A stretch of 64,000 bases of DNA. Source: Candidatus Methylobacter oryzae. GTDB taxonomy: Bacteria > Pseudomonadota > Gammaproteobacteria > Methylococcales > Methylomonadaceae. The translations under genes and the position numbers were made by a program. The stretch is from NCBI RefSeq assembly GCF_003994235.2, contig NZ_RYFG02000107.1, positions 16,778 through 80,777 of the forward strand. The letters are read 5' to 3'. Below the pieces are notes generated by a model. The model was not told the origin of the DNA, did not search any database, and was given only the letters and a program-made list of their open reading frames with translations. This document shows positions 45,397-56,001 of the stretch, one piece after another; the first letter of the stretch is position 1, and the number at the start of each line of letters is the position of its first letter.

Positions 45397-48300
45397 ATGC
45401 TCCCCACTCTAGTCCGCTTCTCCATCCGTTTCTACGGCATCGTCATCGCGCTTGCCGTTTTGATCCTGCTTTACGGCAGCTACCGCTTCGCCACGGCCGG
45501 CCTCGACATTTTTCCCGAATTCTCTCCGAAGCAGGTCATCATCCAGACCGAATCGCCGGGCCTTTCTTCCGAACAGGTTGAGGTGTTGGTAACCCAGCAA
45601 ATCGAAACCTCGATCAGCGGCCTGATCGGCATGAAGTCGGTGCGCTCGGAATCGATTCAGGGACTGTCTATCGTTACCGCCATTTTTAACGAAAACACCG
45701 ACGTCTACCGCAACCGCCAGTTGATCAGCGAGCGTTTGACGACGTTGGCCGGCGTGCTGCCGCTCGGCATTACGCCGGTGGCAATCCCGCTATCCTCGTC
45801 TTCGGCGACAGTTCTAACGATAGGCTTAAACAAGGACGACCAGACCGATTTAATGGCGTTGCGCAGCCTGGTCGATTGGACGATTGTGCCGCGCTTGAAG
45901 GCGGTGCCGGGCGTTGCCGACGTGAACGTGTTCGGCGGCGACATCCAGCAGTTGCAAATCCAGGCCGATCCGCTGCAATTGCATCGTTTTAACCTGACGC
46001 TGGAAGATGTTATCCAGGCCGCGTCAAAGGCCGGCAATATCCAGGGCGGCGGTTTTATCGAAAACAGCAACCAGCGCTTTACGTTGCAGATGAAAGGGCA
46101 GCCGGTCACGCCGGAGCAATTCGGCAAAATCCTGGTCAAGCGCGAGCAGGGCCGCAATGTGACGCTGGGCGAAGTGACTACCATTCAATATGCGCCGGAA
46201 CCGCCGATTGGCGCGGCGCAGATCATGGGCAAGCCCGGCATCGTGATGATGGTGATCGGCCAGTACGGGGCCAATACCTTGTCGGTGTCGCGGCAGGTCG
46301 AGCAGACGCTGCAAGAGTTCGAGCCGATTTTTAAAAAGCAGGCGATTAATTTTTACTCGCACTTGTTCCGGCCGGCCGATTATATCGAACGCTCGCTGAG
46401 CAATTTGTCCGGGCATTTGCTGATCGGCGGCTTGTTCGTCGTGATCATCCTGTACCTGTTTTTGTTCAATTTCCGCACCGCGTTTATTTCGGCGCTGGCG
46501 ATTCCGGTGTCGCTGATCGGCGCGGTGATCGTGCTGTTGGAAAGCGGCGTGAACCTGAACATCATGGTGCTGGGCGGTTTGGCTATCGCGTTGGGCGAGG
46601 TCGTCGACGATGCGATTATCGATACCGAAAACATTTTTCGCCGTTTGCGCGAGAATCGTTTGCTGGCCAAGCCGCTGCCGGTCGCCGAGGTGGTTTATAG
46701 TGCGTCGCTGGAAGTGCGCAGCTCGGTGGTTTACGCGAGCTTTATCGTCGCGCTGGTGTTCGTGCCGTTGCTGACGTTGAACGGCGTGGCCGGGCGCTTG
46801 TTTTCGCCGCTCGGTTATTCGTACATCCTGGCGATTCTAACCTCGTTGCTGGTCGCGCTGACGTTGACGCCGGCACTGTGCTTTATGTTGCTCGGTAATG
46901 CGGTCGCGACCGACGAAGATCCGCCGCTGATTCGCCGCATCAAGCCGCTGTATAACGCTTTGTTGAGCTGGGTTTCCAGGCATTTCCGGCCGGTCGTGAC
47001 GGCCAGCGCTGTTATTTGCGTGTCCGGTCTGCTGGCTTTTTTCAGTTTGGACAGCAAATTCCTGCCCGAACTGCGCGAAGGCCATTATATCGTCCACACG
47101 ACCAGTATTCCCGGCACGTCGTTGCAGGAATCGATCCGGATAGGCAGCAAGCTGACCGAGCAGTTCGTCGCGATTCCGGGCATACAATCGGTGTCGCAAT
47201 GGGCGGGCAGGGCAGAGCGGGGCGCGGATACTTACGGCAGTCATTACAGCGAGTATGAAGTCAGGTTGGAGCCGATGTCGGGCTCGGAGCAGCAGCAGAT
47301 AAAGGACAGGCTAAGGGCGATTCTGGTCGGCTTTCCCGGCATTCTGTTTGAAGCCAATACGTTTTTAACCGAAAGAGTCGATGAAACCATTTCCGGCTAC
47401 ACCTCGCCGGTCGTGGTTAATATTTACGGCAACGACCTGAACCGTCTGGATGCCCTCGCCCAGGAAGTCGCCCGGATTATGCGCGACATAGACGGCGCTG
47501 CCGATGTTCAGTTACGTTCGCCGCCCGGTACGCCGTTGCTGCAAATTGTGCTGGATTTGGATCAGCTCAGCTTTTGGGGCGTGCTGCCCGCGCAGATTGT
47601 CGATACCTTGCAGGCCGCTTACGAGACCAGGGTGGTCGGCAAAAATATCCAGGGCAATAGAATCTACAATGTCGCGGTAACCGTAACGCCGGAGCTCAGA
47701 CAGCAGCCCGAATCGATAGCCAAGCTGCCGGTCAGGACGCAGGACGGCACGATGATTACGCTGGACCAAATCGCCGAAATCCGGCATTCGGCCAGCCGCT
47801 ACAACATCCTGCATCAAGGTTCGCAACGGCGGCAAACCGTTACCGGCAATGTGCTGGACCGCGATTTGGACGATTTTATCGCGGAGCTGAAAGCGCGGGT
47901 ATTCAAAGAGATTTCGTTCTCCGCGGATATTTATCCCGAGTTCACCGGCGCGGCGATTGAGCAGGCGCAGGCGCGGAAAGAGCTGATCCTGCATTCTTTG
48001 CTGGCCGGAGCCGGGGTGCTGATTTTTGTTTATATCGCAATCGGCAGCATACGGCATATGTTGCTGACGCTGGCGAACCTGCCGTTTGCGCTGATCGGCG
48101 GGGTTGCTGCGGTGGTGCTGACCGGCGCGACGCTGTCGGTCGGTTCGGTCGTGGGCTTTGTGACGCTGTTCGGCATTACCGTGCGCAACAGTATCATGCT
48201 GCTGTCGCATTACCGCTATTTGGTCGAGGTCGAACGTAAAAGTTGGAACCTGGACACCGCCGTGCTCGGCGCGCAGGAACGCTTGCCGTCGATATTGATG

Positions 48301-48495
48301 ACCGCGTTGGTCACCGCGTTGGCGATGTTCCCGATTGCGTTCAATAGCGATAATCCGGGGCGTGAAATCATGGGGCCGATGGCCGCGATCATCATCGGCG
48401 GCTTGGCGTCTTCAACGTTGCTGAACCTGTTATTGCTGCCGGCTATTTTGCTGCGTTATGGAAAATTTAACGGCCATGCTGAAACCGATAGCTAA
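45397..48495 (+). CDS. RND efflux permease, CusA/CzcA-like
   Basis: A 1032-aa proton-driven RND pump with two large periplasmic loops and 12 membrane helices. Hallmarks are FSPKQVIIQTESPGLSSEQV after the first helix, GGLAIALGEVVDDAIIDTEN in helix 4 and IMTALVTALAMFPIAF near the end. The sequence is nearest the heavy-metal efflux group by pattern. No membrane-fusion or outer-membrane partner is next to it, which is unusual. The ATG is 79 bases after the methylase, and the end overlaps the hydrolase gene by up to 38 bases. Confidence 0.88.
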   Translation: MLPTLVRFSIRFYGIVIALAVLILLYGSYRFATAGLDIFPEFSPKQVIIQTESPGLSSEQVEVLVTQQIETSISGLIGMKSVRSESIQGLSIVTAIFNENTDVYRNRQLISERLTTLAGVLPLGITPVAIPLSSSSATVLTIGLNKDDQTDLMALRSLVDWTIVPRLKAVPGVADVNVFGGDIQQLQIQADPLQLHRFNLTLEDVIQAASKAGNIQGGGFIENSNQRFTLQMKGQPVTPEQFGKILVKREQGRNVTLGEVTTIQYAPEPPIGAAQIMGKPGIVMMVIGQYGANTLSVSRQVEQTLQEFEPIFKKQAINFYSHLFRPADYIERSLSNLSGHLLIGGLFVVIILYLFLFNFRTAFISALAIPVSLIGAVIVLLESGVNLNIMVLGGLAIALGEVVDDAIIDTENIFRRLRENRLLAKPLPVAEVVYSASLEVRSSVVYASFIVALVFVPLLTLNGVAGRLFSPLGYSYILAILTSLLVALTLTPALCFMLLGNAVATDEDPPLIRRIKPLYNALLSWVSRHFRPVVTASAVICVSGLLAFFSLDSKFLPELREGHYIVHTTSIPGTSLQESIRIGSKLTEQFVAIPGIQSVSQWAGRAERGADTYGSHYSEYEVRLEPMSGSEQQQIKDRLRAILVGFPGILFEANTFLTERVDETISGYTSPVVVNIYGNDLNRLDALAQEVARIMRDIDGAADVQLRSPPGTPLLQIVLDLDQLSFWGVLPAQIVDTLQAAYETRVVGKNIQGNRIYNVAVTVTPELRQQPESIAKLPVRTQDGTMITLDQIAEIRHSASRYNILHQGSQRRQTVTGNVLDRDLDDFIAELKARVFKEISFSADIYPEFTGAAIEQAQARKELILHSLLAGAGVLIFVYIAIGSIRHMLLTLANLPFALIGGVAAVVLTGATLSVGSVVGFVTLFGITVRNSIMLLSHYRYLVEVERKSWNLDTAVLGAQERLPSILMTALVTALAMFPIAFNSDNPGREIMGPMAAIIIGGLASSTLLNLLLLPAILLRYGKFNGHAETDS

Positions 48496-49141
48496 AGATT
48501 CGGAAGCGATTATTCTGCTGCACGGTCTGGCAAGGACCAGCCGCAGCATGAATAAAGCCGCCAAACTGCTGGCCGTTTACGGCTATCGAATCGTCAATGT
48601 CGATTATCCTTCGCGAAGCGCTGAAATCGGTATGCTGGCGCAAAAATACATCGCTCAGGCATTGAAGCAATGCGAGGTGTACGGCGTTAACAAAATCCAT
48701 TTTTTGACGCATTCGATGGGCGGCATTTTGCTGCGTCATTATTTGTCGAATCACAGCATCGATAAATTGGGGCGAGTGGTGATGCTGGCGCCGCCGAATC
48801 AAGGCAGCGAAGTGGTCGATAAACTCGGCAGTTGGAAGCTGTTTTACGCGTTAAACGGTCCGGCAGGCTTGCAGTTGGACACCGGCGACAATAGCGTGCC
48901 GAATCGGTTGGGCGCGGTGGATTTTGAGCTTGGGGTCATTGCCGGCAGTAAAACCGTTAATCTTTTGTTATCGCGGTTAATCCCCGGCGTTAACGACGGC
49001 AAGGTAGCGGTCAGCAGGACGCAAGTGGCGGGTATGCAGGATTTTATCGTAATGCAGGTTTCGCATCCGTTTATTATGCGGAGCGAAGCAGTCATAATGC
49101 AGGCCTTATATTTTATTCAGCAAGGGGCTTTTGCGCGCTGA
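48458..49141 (+). CDS. Alpha/beta-hydrolase, lipase-like
   Basis: A 227-aa protein with the oxyanion segment ILLHGLARTS and nucleophile S86 in HFLTHSMGGIL. A GVNDGKVAVS region gives the Asp, and a C-terminal His is in QVSHPFI. It resembles PGAP1/lipase-type acyl hydrolases. The start overlaps the RND gene by 38 bases; an ATG at 48476 is possible. No signal peptide is seen. The coupling to the pump suggests co-expression, but a shared role is not evident. Confidence 0.78.
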   Translation: MENLTAMLKPIAKDSEAIILLHGLARTSRSMNKAAKLLAVYGYRIVNVDYPSRSAEIGMLAQKYIAQALKQCEVYGVNKIHFLTHSMGGILLRHYLSNHSIDKLGRVVMLAPPNQGSEVVDKLGSWKLFYALNGPAGLQLDTGDNSVPNRLGAVDFELGVIAGSKTVNLLLSRLIPGVNDGKVAVSRTQVAGMQDFIVMQVSHPFIMRSEAVIMQALYFIQQGAFAR

Positions 49142-49145
49142 GCTT

Positions 49146-49613
49146 TCAGTCCTGTTTGTCATCGCGGCTGTTCAGCATTAACTCGGCTTGCAGACGCTCG
49201 CACCTTTGTACTGCTAAATCGCGTTCCGCTTCGATTTTTTTTAGCCCGTCCTTAGCGATTAAAACTTCAAATTCAAGTTTGATCGAGCGTTTGAACCATT
49301 CATCGCCCGACAATTTAAGCGCTTTGTTTTTTCGCATTAAGTCGAAAATCCGCTTGTTTGAACGGTCTAAATGCGCGGCGACGGCTTGTAACTGGCTTTG
49401 TACCGTGTAAAGCGATTCGACGCATTTTTTTACGCCTTCGTTCATTATCTGCTGCGCTTTACAGCTTTGATCCAGTTCATAGGTTTTTTGAGATAGCTCA
49501 TTTTCAAGCCGCTCGATCGTTTTTATTGCAGCCTCGTATTTCTCGCTGATTCCGGTATTTTCATTATCCGTCTCGATCAGGGCGTCGATATTTTTTTTAG
49601 TGAAGTTGAACAT
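49146..49613 (-). CDS. Hypothetical coiled-coil protein
   Basis: A 155-aa protein that is mostly a charged coiled coil (AAIKTIERLENELSQKTYELD) with a second helical half (DGLKKIEAERDLAVQRCERL). It has no signal peptide and no recognised domain. It converges on the hydrolase gene with only four bases between stops. A structural or scaffold role is possible. Confidence 0.55.
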   Translation of the reverse strand: MFNFTKKNIDALIETDNENTGISEKYEAAIKTIERLENELSQKTYELDQSCKAQQIMNEGVKKCVESLYTVQSQLQAVAAHLDRSNKRIFDLMRKNKALKLSGDEWFKRSIKLEFEVLIAKDGLKKIEAERDLAVQRCERLQAELMLNSRDDKQD

Positions 49614-49793
49614 GGCAGGTCATCTGTTTCTCACATACGTTAACTTAGAAAAGGGTTGATTTGTATTGATGGTTTTAGAATAGAGAATTCAACTTTTTCA
49701 ATCAATAAGTGCGGATACCTATCGGATCGATGCCGTTGCCGGTATTTTTTATTGGAGCGGAGGGTTATGCGGGCTGTATGCGATTGGCAATAT

Positions 49794-49822
49794 CGATGTG
49801 CTTCACGGCATGAAGCACATCG
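49794..49822. repeat. Perfect 12-bp-stem hairpin
   Basis: CGATGTGCTTCA and TGAAGCACATCG pair exactly across a five-base loop. It lies beyond the stop of the minus-strand chemoreceptor gene and lacks a T tract on either side, so terminator function is uncertain. Confidence 0.5.
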
Positions 49823-49859
49823 TATAAAGGCAAAGAGAATTTAGGCGGAAGAGGTGGAG

Positions 49860-52664
49860 CTAAAACTCTTCCCACTCATCACTGGCAAGCTGAGGGATTG
49901 GTTGACTATGAGTTATAGCCGGTTTCCTGATTGTCTCTACTCTTGCCGTTTTTTGCGGCGGTGCGGTATGAAAAGACTTGGCTTGATGGGTATGACGGGA
50001 GTAAGCCTCTACTTTAAATTGCGCTACGGTATTGGATAGGCTTTGCGCCTGTTCTTCCAGCGATTCCGATGCGGCGGCGGCTTGTTCGACCAAGGCCGCG
50101 TTTTGCTGGGTCACGTCGTCCATCTGGTTGATGGCCTGGTTGACTTGCTGAATACCGGCCGTCTGCTCCGTTGAGGCGGCGCTGATTTCAGACATCATGA
50201 CCGTTACGCCGCGGATGGACTTGACGATTTCTTCCATGGTTTGGCCGGCTTGGGTAACCAGTCTGCTGCCGCTGGAGACTTTCATGACCGAGTCGTCGAT
50301 CAGGTGTTTGATCTCGCCGGCGGCTGTTGCCGCACGCTGTGCAAGGTTGCGCACTTCGACAGCCACGACGGCGAAGCCGCGGCCTTCTTCACCGGCGCGC
50401 GCGGCTTCGACAGCGGCATTGAGGGCAAGAATGTTGGTTTGGAAAGCGATGTCGTCGATGACTGAAATAATATCGCCAATCCTTCGCGAAGAGTCGTTAA
50501 TATCATCCATCGTTTGCACCACTTGGTTGACCACTTCAACGCCTTGGCCGGCTATGTCGGTGGCGGCAACGGCCAGCTGGCTGGCCTGTTTGGCATTGGT
50601 GGCGTTATGTTCCACCGTGGACGTCAATTCTTCCATGCTGGCGGCGGTTTCTTCCAAACTGGCGGCCTGCTCCTCGGTGCGATGCGATAAGTCGTTGTTG
50701 CCTGACGCGATTTCTTTTGCGCCGGTGTTAATGCCGTGGGTGGCTTCCTGGATCTGGCTGATGATTTCCTTGAGTTTTTCCACCGTTGTGTTGGCGTCAT
50801 CCTTAAGCTGAGCGAAACTGCCGGCATAGTCGTTAGTGATATTTTGGGTCAGGTCGTTGTGGGACAGCGCACCCAGTACCCGTACCACATCGTTGATACC
50901 GCTTTCGGTCACTTCCAGCAGTCCGTTAAGTCCTTCGCCGAGTTGTTTGAAAAAGCCCGTTTTGCCTTGCATTTCAACGCGCCGGGTAAAATCGCCCATG
51001 ACGGCGCCATGCACAAGCGTGGCTACTTCCTGCTCGACCTCGACTTCTGCGGTACGGTCCAGCCACTGCGTTACGCGGCCCAGCGATGTGCCGCTTTCGT
51101 CGACGATCGGGCGGGCCGCCAAGCGTAGATGATGATTTTTGAAAAACAGGTCCACGTCTTCGCCGGTTTGAGCGGCACGATCGAATTTAGCGGCTGCGTC
51201 CCGATCGTTGAATAAACCGGAGAGGCTGTTGCCGTAAAGACTGTCGACATCAAATTCAGGGCCGCCGATGGAAGCAAGAAGATTTCTTGCCGCCGGGGTC
51301 ATATGGATCAGCCGCTTATCGGTGTCGGATATGGTGATCGCGGATGTCGAACTATCCAGGCCGACTTTGATACGCAAACTTTCGTCGGCACTGCGTTTGT
51401 TTTCGGTTATATCGAAACCGAGTTTAATCTGCATCGATTTCAGCGCTTCCAGGACCTTGCCGATTTCATCCTGGCGTTCAACTTCGATCGTGTTGTTGTA
51501 ATGGCCTTGAGCGATATGGCCAAATTGGCCGATAGCGGTGTTAAGCGGTTGTACGATAGCTCGAATCAGGCTCAAACCTAGCCATAAGGCCAACAGAAAA
51601 CCCAGTGCGATCAAGCCGGCGGCAATATTGCGGATGTTCATGTAGCGGGATTGCGCCAGGTCAAATTCCTGTTTGGCGACATCGACCTGTAATTGCATCA
51701 GTTGCTTAACGTCTTCGCTGACCGGTTTAAACAGCGGGTTAATCTTGTTTGCGACAAGCTTATTGGCGATTTCGAGTTCATGGGCTTTCAGCGCTGCCAA
51801 TGCAGGCTTTATGCCTTCTTCCACAAACTGTTTTCTGTCAGCGGCAAACTTGTCGGCCAGCATTTTTTCCTCTGGCGTTAAATAAGTCGCCATATAAGCT
51901 AACCAAATTTTACTGATTTCCGCGATGTTACGTTCCACTTCAGCGGTGTTGTTTGGGATCAGTTCAGGCGCAATCAAGGCAGCGTTAACTCTCAGCTGGT
52001 TGGTCAAGATGAGCTCCTTGATTGTGGAGATATGGTTCATAGGTACGGTGCGATCTTCATACACGGTACGTAAGCCGTCATTGGCCTTGTCCATGCCGAG
52101 CAAGCCCAGGCCTCCGATGATAACCATCAATGCGCTCAACAGGGCAATCATGTTGATTAGACGGCTTTTGATGGTTGCGTTCTTGAACGGGTTCAGTTTT
52201 TCCACGAGGGATGAGGAAACGATCTTGCCGTCCCGGATTTTCAGATTGCCGGCTTTGTTTTCTTTAAACAGCCGGTAGGCGTTATCGGCTGCGATGACTT
52301 GTTCGCGGCTGGGCTTGCTGCGGACCGACATGTAACCGACCAATCGGTCGCCTTCATAGTAGGGGGTCGCATTGGCTAGCACCCAGTAGAAGTTTCCGTT
52401 TTTGCAACGGTTCTTGACCAGTCCGGTCCAGGGCCGCTGCTGTTGCAGGCATTGCCACATATCGGCGAACGCTTCCGGCGGCATATCAGGATGGCGCACG
52501 ATGTTGTGCGGAAAGCCGACCAGCTCGTGCCTGGAGAATCCGCTTACCCTCAGAAAATCGTCGTTGATATAGGTGATCATTCCCTTAAGATCGGTCTTGG
52601 AAACGAGGGTGTCATTCTCTGTGAGGATATGCTCCTCATTGGTTACCGTCATATTGGTCTTCAT
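49860..52664 (-). CDS. Methyl-accepting chemotaxis protein with N-terminal PAS domain
   Basis: A 934-aa receptor. An Aer-like PAS domain ([21 protein letters not shown]) covers about residues 15-120. A membrane helix follows near 168-190, then a four-helix ligand domain, a second helix near 357-377 and a HAMP domain. A second PAS-like region is near 440-560, and the signalling hairpin ([19 protein letters not shown]) follows. The C-terminus ends in DEWEEF, a xWxxF-type pentapeptide that can tether CheR/CheB. The PAS and dual sensors suggest redox or energy taxis; the ligand is unknown. The gene is alone. Confidence 0.9.
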   Translation of the reverse strand: MKTNMTVTNEEHILTENDTLVSKTDLKGMITYINDDFLRVSGFSRHELVGFPHNIVRHPDMPPEAFADMWQCLQQQRPWTGLVKNRCKNGNFYWVLANATPYYEGDRLVGYMSVRSKPSREQVIAADNAYRLFKENKAGNLKIRDGKIVSSSLVEKLNPFKNATIKSRLINMIALLSALMVIIGGLGLLGMDKANDGLRTVYEDRTVPMNHISTIKELILTNQLRVNAALIAPELIPNNTAEVERNIAEISKIWLAYMATYLTPEEKMLADKFAADRKQFVEEGIKPALAALKAHELEIANKLVANKINPLFKPVSEDVKQLMQLQVDVAKQEFDLAQSRYMNIRNIAAGLIALGFLLALWLGLSLIRAIVQPLNTAIGQFGHIAQGHYNNTIEVERQDEIGKVLEALKSMQIKLGFDITENKRSADESLRIKVGLDSSTSAITISDTDKRLIHMTPAARNLLASIGGPEFDVDSLYGNSLSGLFNDRDAAAKFDRAAQTGEDVDLFFKNHHLRLAARPIVDESGTSLGRVTQWLDRTAEVEVEQEVATLVHGAVMGDFTRRVEMQGKTGFFKQLGEGLNGLLEVTESGINDVVRVLGALSHNDLTQNITNDYAGSFAQLKDDANTTVEKLKEIISQIQEATHGINTGAKEIASGNNDLSHRTEEQAASLEETAASMEELTSTVEHNATNAKQASQLAVAATDIAGQGVEVVNQVVQTMDDINDSSRRIGDIISVIDDIAFQTNILALNAAVEAARAGEEGRGFAVVAVEVRNLAQRAATAAGEIKHLIDDSVMKVSSGSRLVTQAGQTMEEIVKSIRGVTVMMSEISAASTEQTAGIQQVNQAINQMDDVTQQNAALVEQAAAASESLEEQAQSLSNTVAQFKVEAYSRHTHQAKSFHTAPPQKTARVETIRKPAITHSQPIPQLASDEWEEF

Positions 52665-53057
52665 GAACTGTCTCTTGTCATTTTGTTGCTTAGGGGGGCT
52701 AAGGCGAATTATCTGATGTCGCCAGGATAATCAAGATGGGAAATATCCTTGTTTAATATGGCGAAATTTTAATTGTTTTCGTGGTTCAACGCCCGGCTTT
52801 TTGCATGTTTATCTAGCTTTTTTGTTCCGTCGAGAAGGGCTTTTTAACAACGCGGCAAAAATTGCACCGTTAATGCTTCAAATAAAGGCGGGTAATGGAT
52901 TATTTTGAGGGCAGTTCCACGCTATCACCAGCCAACGAAGTTCTGGAAGGGTCTGTTAGCCAACTAAAATCAGCGAGGTCCGGCGTTATTGAAAAAAATG
53001 AAGTAAAATAGCCGTTTTTTAACCACTTACTCCTCAAGCAGACAGCAAAGGTACATA
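52665..53057. other. Divergent region between the MCP and leuB, 393 bases
   Basis: No gene. Divergent promoters are expected. An AAAGG site lies just before leuB. Nothing like a leucine-codon leader peptide could be made out upstream of leuB. Confidence 0.4.
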
Positions 53058-54170
53058 ATGAAGAATTATAAAATCGCAGTGTTAGCCGGTGACGGTATCG
53101 GTCCTGAAATTACCAGGGAAGCCATCAAAGTTCTGAAGCTTATCGAAGAACGCAATGATGTTACTTTTGAGCTAATGCCTGCCGCTTTTGGTGCTTGCGC
53201 TTATTTTGAATTCGGCGATGCTTTTCCGCAGTCGACTATCGACATTTGCGATCAAGCCGATGCAATTCTTAAAGGTCCGATTGGTTTGAGCCATGAACAA
53301 TCCAAAACCATTCCGGTCGATAAACAACCCGAACGCGGCGCACTGCTGCCGATGCGTCGCCGTTACAACACATACGCAAATTTCCGCCCGGTTTTCCTGC
53401 CTAAAGCGCTGGCCCACTTTTCGCCGCTAAAACCCGAGATCATCGGCGAAGGAATCGATATTATTATGGTTCGGGAGCTGGTCGGCGGCCTGTATTTCGG
53501 TAGCAAGGAGGCCGGTGTCAACGAACAAGGCTTGCGGTACGTCAAAGAAACCCTGGAATACGACGAAGAGCAAATCCGCCGTATCATGCACCAGGCGTTC
53601 AAGTTGGCCAGCAAACGCCGCAAGCTGCTGCACAATATCCATAAGAGCAACGTGTTGAAATCCAGCGTGTTGTGGAACGAAATCCTGGAAGAAGTGGCGA
53701 AGGAATATCCCGACGTTGAAGTCCATCACCAATTGGTCGATTCGGCCGCGACCAACCTGTGCCTGAAGCCGACCCAGTTCGACGTGATGGTCATGGAAAA
53801 CATGTTCGGCGACATTTTGAGCGACCAAGGCGGCGGCATTTTGGGATCGTTGGGCTTGATGCCGTCGGCCTGTATCGGTCCGGAAAAAGCCTATTACGAA
53901 CCGTCGCACGGTTCGGCGCCGGACATCGCCGGCAAGAATATTGCCAATCCTTACTCAATGATCGGATCAGTGGCGATGATGCTGGAAAACAGTTTCGATA
54001 TGGCTGCCGAAGCCAGAAACGTCTGGGATGCGATGCAAGGCGTGTTTGGCGACGGTTACTCAACCGCCGATCTGTCCAAACCGGGCACAGGCGTTAAGAT
54101 GATCAGCACCGAAGAGTTTGGCGATAAGGTTGTCGAGAAGTTGAGAAATATGCCGAAGGTATCCGGCTAA
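53058..54170 (+). CDS. leuB: 3-isopropylmalate dehydrogenase
   Basis: An NAD-dependent enzyme of leucine biosynthesis that oxidises 3-isopropylmalate. The LAGDGIGPEI start, ERGALLPMRRRYNTYANFRP and REL(V)GGLYFG segments and the metal-binding ENMFGDILSDQGG near 245 are conserved, and EPSHGSAPDIAGKNIANP supplies the cofactor site. At 370 aa it is typical. It is not next to leuC or leuD here. Related beta-decarboxylating dehydrogenases share the fold, but the overall sequence favours LeuB. Confidence 0.88.
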   Translation: MKNYKIAVLAGDGIGPEITREAIKVLKLIEERNDVTFELMPAAFGACAYFEFGDAFPQSTIDICDQADAILKGPIGLSHEQSKTIPVDKQPERGALLPMRRRYNTYANFRPVFLPKALAHFSPLKPEIIGEGIDIIMVRELVGGLYFGSKEAGVNEQGLRYVKETLEYDEEQIRRIMHQAFKLASKRRKLLHNIHKSNVLKSSVLWNEILEEVAKEYPDVEVHHQLVDSAATNLCLKPTQFDVMVMENMFGDILSDQGGGILGSLGLMPSACIGPEKAYYEPSHGSAPDIAGKNIANPYSMIGSVAMMLENSFDMAAEARNVWDAMQGVFGDGYSTADLSKPGTGVKMISTEEFGDKVVEKLRNMPKVSG

Positions 54171-54211
54171 GCTGGAATAATGCCCATGCTTAGCATGGTA
54201 TGGGCGGTCGG

Positions 54212-54247
54212 ATAAGCCGGTTCAGGCCATTGCCCGAACCGGCTTAT
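54212..54247. terminator. Bidirectional terminator between leuB and the GDT1-like gene
   Basis: ATAAGCCGGTTC (54212-54223) is the exact reverse complement of GAACCGGCTTAT (54236-54247), with a 12-base loop. T-rich sequence follows on the leuB side, and it lies nine bases beyond the stop of the minus-strand transporter gene. Confidence 0.75.
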
Positions 54248-54255
54248 TTATTTGT

Positions 54256-54963
54256 CTATAATCCGGTGTAACTGATGTAAGCCCGGTAAGCGGCGAAAAC
54301 CGACAACATCAGGAAAATGGTGCCGCTGATTTTGTGCAGCAGCACTAACGGCATTTTCTGCAATATCGTACGGCCGGCCAGAACTCCCAACGCGGAGGTA
54401 AAGGTCAATGCCGCCGTCGAACCAAACCATACCGCAACAGGCGCGGCTGTGCTGCTTAAAGCGACAACGGCGAGCTGGGTTTTATCGCCGAATTCAGCCA
54501 CTGTTATCAATAAAAATGTGCTAAAGAAAATGCCGTGACCGCTTTTTTCTTTAACGTCCTCATTTTCATCTTCCATTTCTATGCGCAACGAATGAATGCC
54601 GAAAGCGGCAAACAGGAAAGCAACGATGGTTGCGACGATATATTCCGGTAGCCAACTGGCAATCGCAATGCCGAAAATAACCGCTAACGTATTCAAAAAC
54701 GCAAAGGCGGCGATAGCGCCCAATAATACCGGCACCGCTCTGTGCCGGGATGCCAGCGTCATGCACACCAACTGGCTTTTATCGCCAATCTCTGCCGCTG
54801 CAATCAACGCAAAACCGGTCGCGGCTGTAGCTGATATTTCGGCAAAGTTGCCGGTGTTCAGAAATGATGTGAAATCTTTTAAAGAGCTCAGAAGATTTTC
54901 GTAAATAGGTGCGGCGCTGAGTGACGTTAGAAAATGTTGTAAATAGCTTTGAAGATGATCCAT
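54256..54963 (-). CDS. GDT1/UPF0016-family cation transporter
   Basis: A 235-aa membrane protein with two copies of the family motif: AAEIGDKSQL near residue 56 and VAEFGDKTQLAVVAL near 156. Each half has three helices. Bacterial members such as MneA export manganese; eukaryotic members handle calcium or manganese. A ZIP transporter gene lies 72 bases upstream on the same strand, so the pair may balance divalent metals. No yybP-ykoY riboswitch was recognised in the leader. Confidence 0.88.
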   Translation of the reverse strand: MDHLQSYLQHFLTSLSAAPIYENLLSSLKDFTSFLNTGNFAEISATAATGFALIAAAEIGDKSQLVCMTLASRHRAVPVLLGAIAAFAFLNTLAVIFGIAIASWLPEYIVATIVAFLFAAFGIHSLRIEMEDENEDVKEKSGHGIFFSTFLLITVAEFGDKTQLAVVALSSTAAPVAVWFGSTAALTFTSALGVLAGRTILQKMPLVLLHKISGTIFLMLSVFAAYRAYISYTGL

Positions 54964-55035
54964 TGAATTTCCAGAAAACGATTTTTTCCCGCATACGCCG
55001 CTGTAACATACAACGGCGGTGATAGGTGTCGGTTT

Positions 55036-55986
55036 TTAACCCAGCATATTGTCCAAGGTCATCATAATGATGAAACCGACCATCAATGCAAAGGTGGCAT
55101 AGCGGGAACGGCCATCGGAGTGGGTTTCGGGAATGATTTCTTCACTGATTACAAACAGCATCGCGCCGGCGGCAAAGCCCATGGCTATCGGCAGGATAGG
55201 CTCGAAAATGGTGACCATGGTAATGCCGAGCAGGCCGCCTACAGGCTCCACCAAGCCTGTTAGCGTGGCAATGCCTACCGCCCGCCACTTGTTGTAGCCA
55301 AGGCCGACCAAGGGCAGGGCGACGGCCAAGCCTTCGGGAATATTTTGCAGCGCTATCGCAATAGCCAGGACCACACCGTCTTTCATTTCCCCGGAGCCAA
55401 AGCTAACGCCGACGGACATGCCTTCAGGAAAGTTATGAATGGTGATTGCAATGATGAACAGCCAGATTTTTTTTAGCGAGTTCAGTTGAGTATCGGAAAT
55501 TGAATCAAAATGCACATGCGGGAGCTGGCGGTCGGCGTAATGCAGGAAGAAAGCGCCGATCAACATGCCCAGTGAAACGACATAAATGCCCTTGCCGGGC
55601 CAGATCTGGTTGCCGTATGCCATGCCGGGAACCAGCAGCGAGAATGCGGTTGCCGCCAGCATAACGCCTGCGGCGGCGCCGAGCATACTGTTGAACAGGT
55701 TTTTGGAGATGTCTTTGAAAAATAGTGCCGGTAAGGCGCCAAGTCCTGTGGCTAATCCGGCCAAGATGCTGGCAAAAAAACCGATAACAACGATGCTGCC
55801 GAAAATTAAATATAAAGCGCCGAATACGAACAGCTGAGATAACAGGAATAATCCCGCCACTGTTGCCCAACGTTTTAACGGTGGCATTGCCAGAAGTTTT
55901 TGATAATTCTCGCTGGATTTTATGGCGTCTACTTGATCTTCAAAATAGCGTTGTAACTTTGTTACAGTCTTTATTGTTATGGTCAT
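55036..55986 (-). CDS. ZIP-family metal transporter
   Basis: A 316-aa protein with about eight helices. Helix 4 and 5 carry the metal motifs TIHNFPEGMSVGVSFG and LQNIPEGLAVALPL, hallmarks of ZIP carriers for zinc or manganese. The N-terminal 50 residues form an extra cytoplasmic helical part. ATG 55986 is preferred over one five residues upstream because no better site exists. It is followed by the GDT1-like gene. Confidence 0.87.
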   Translation of the reverse strand: MTITIKTVTKLQRYFEDQVDAIKSSENYQKLLAMPPLKRWATVAGLFLLSQLFVFGALYLIFGSIVVIGFFASILAGLATGLGALPALFFKDISKNLFNSMLGAAAGVMLAATAFSLLVPGMAYGNQIWPGKGIYVVSLGMLIGAFFLHYADRQLPHVHFDSISDTQLNSLKKIWLFIIAITIHNFPEGMSVGVSFGSGEMKDGVVLAIAIALQNIPEGLAVALPLVGLGYNKWRAVGIATLTGLVEPVGGLLGITMVTIFEPILPIAMGFAAGAMLFVISEEIIPETHSDGRSRYATFALMVGFIIMMTLDNMLG

Positions 55987-56001
55987 AAGATTTACCTGCA
56001 T

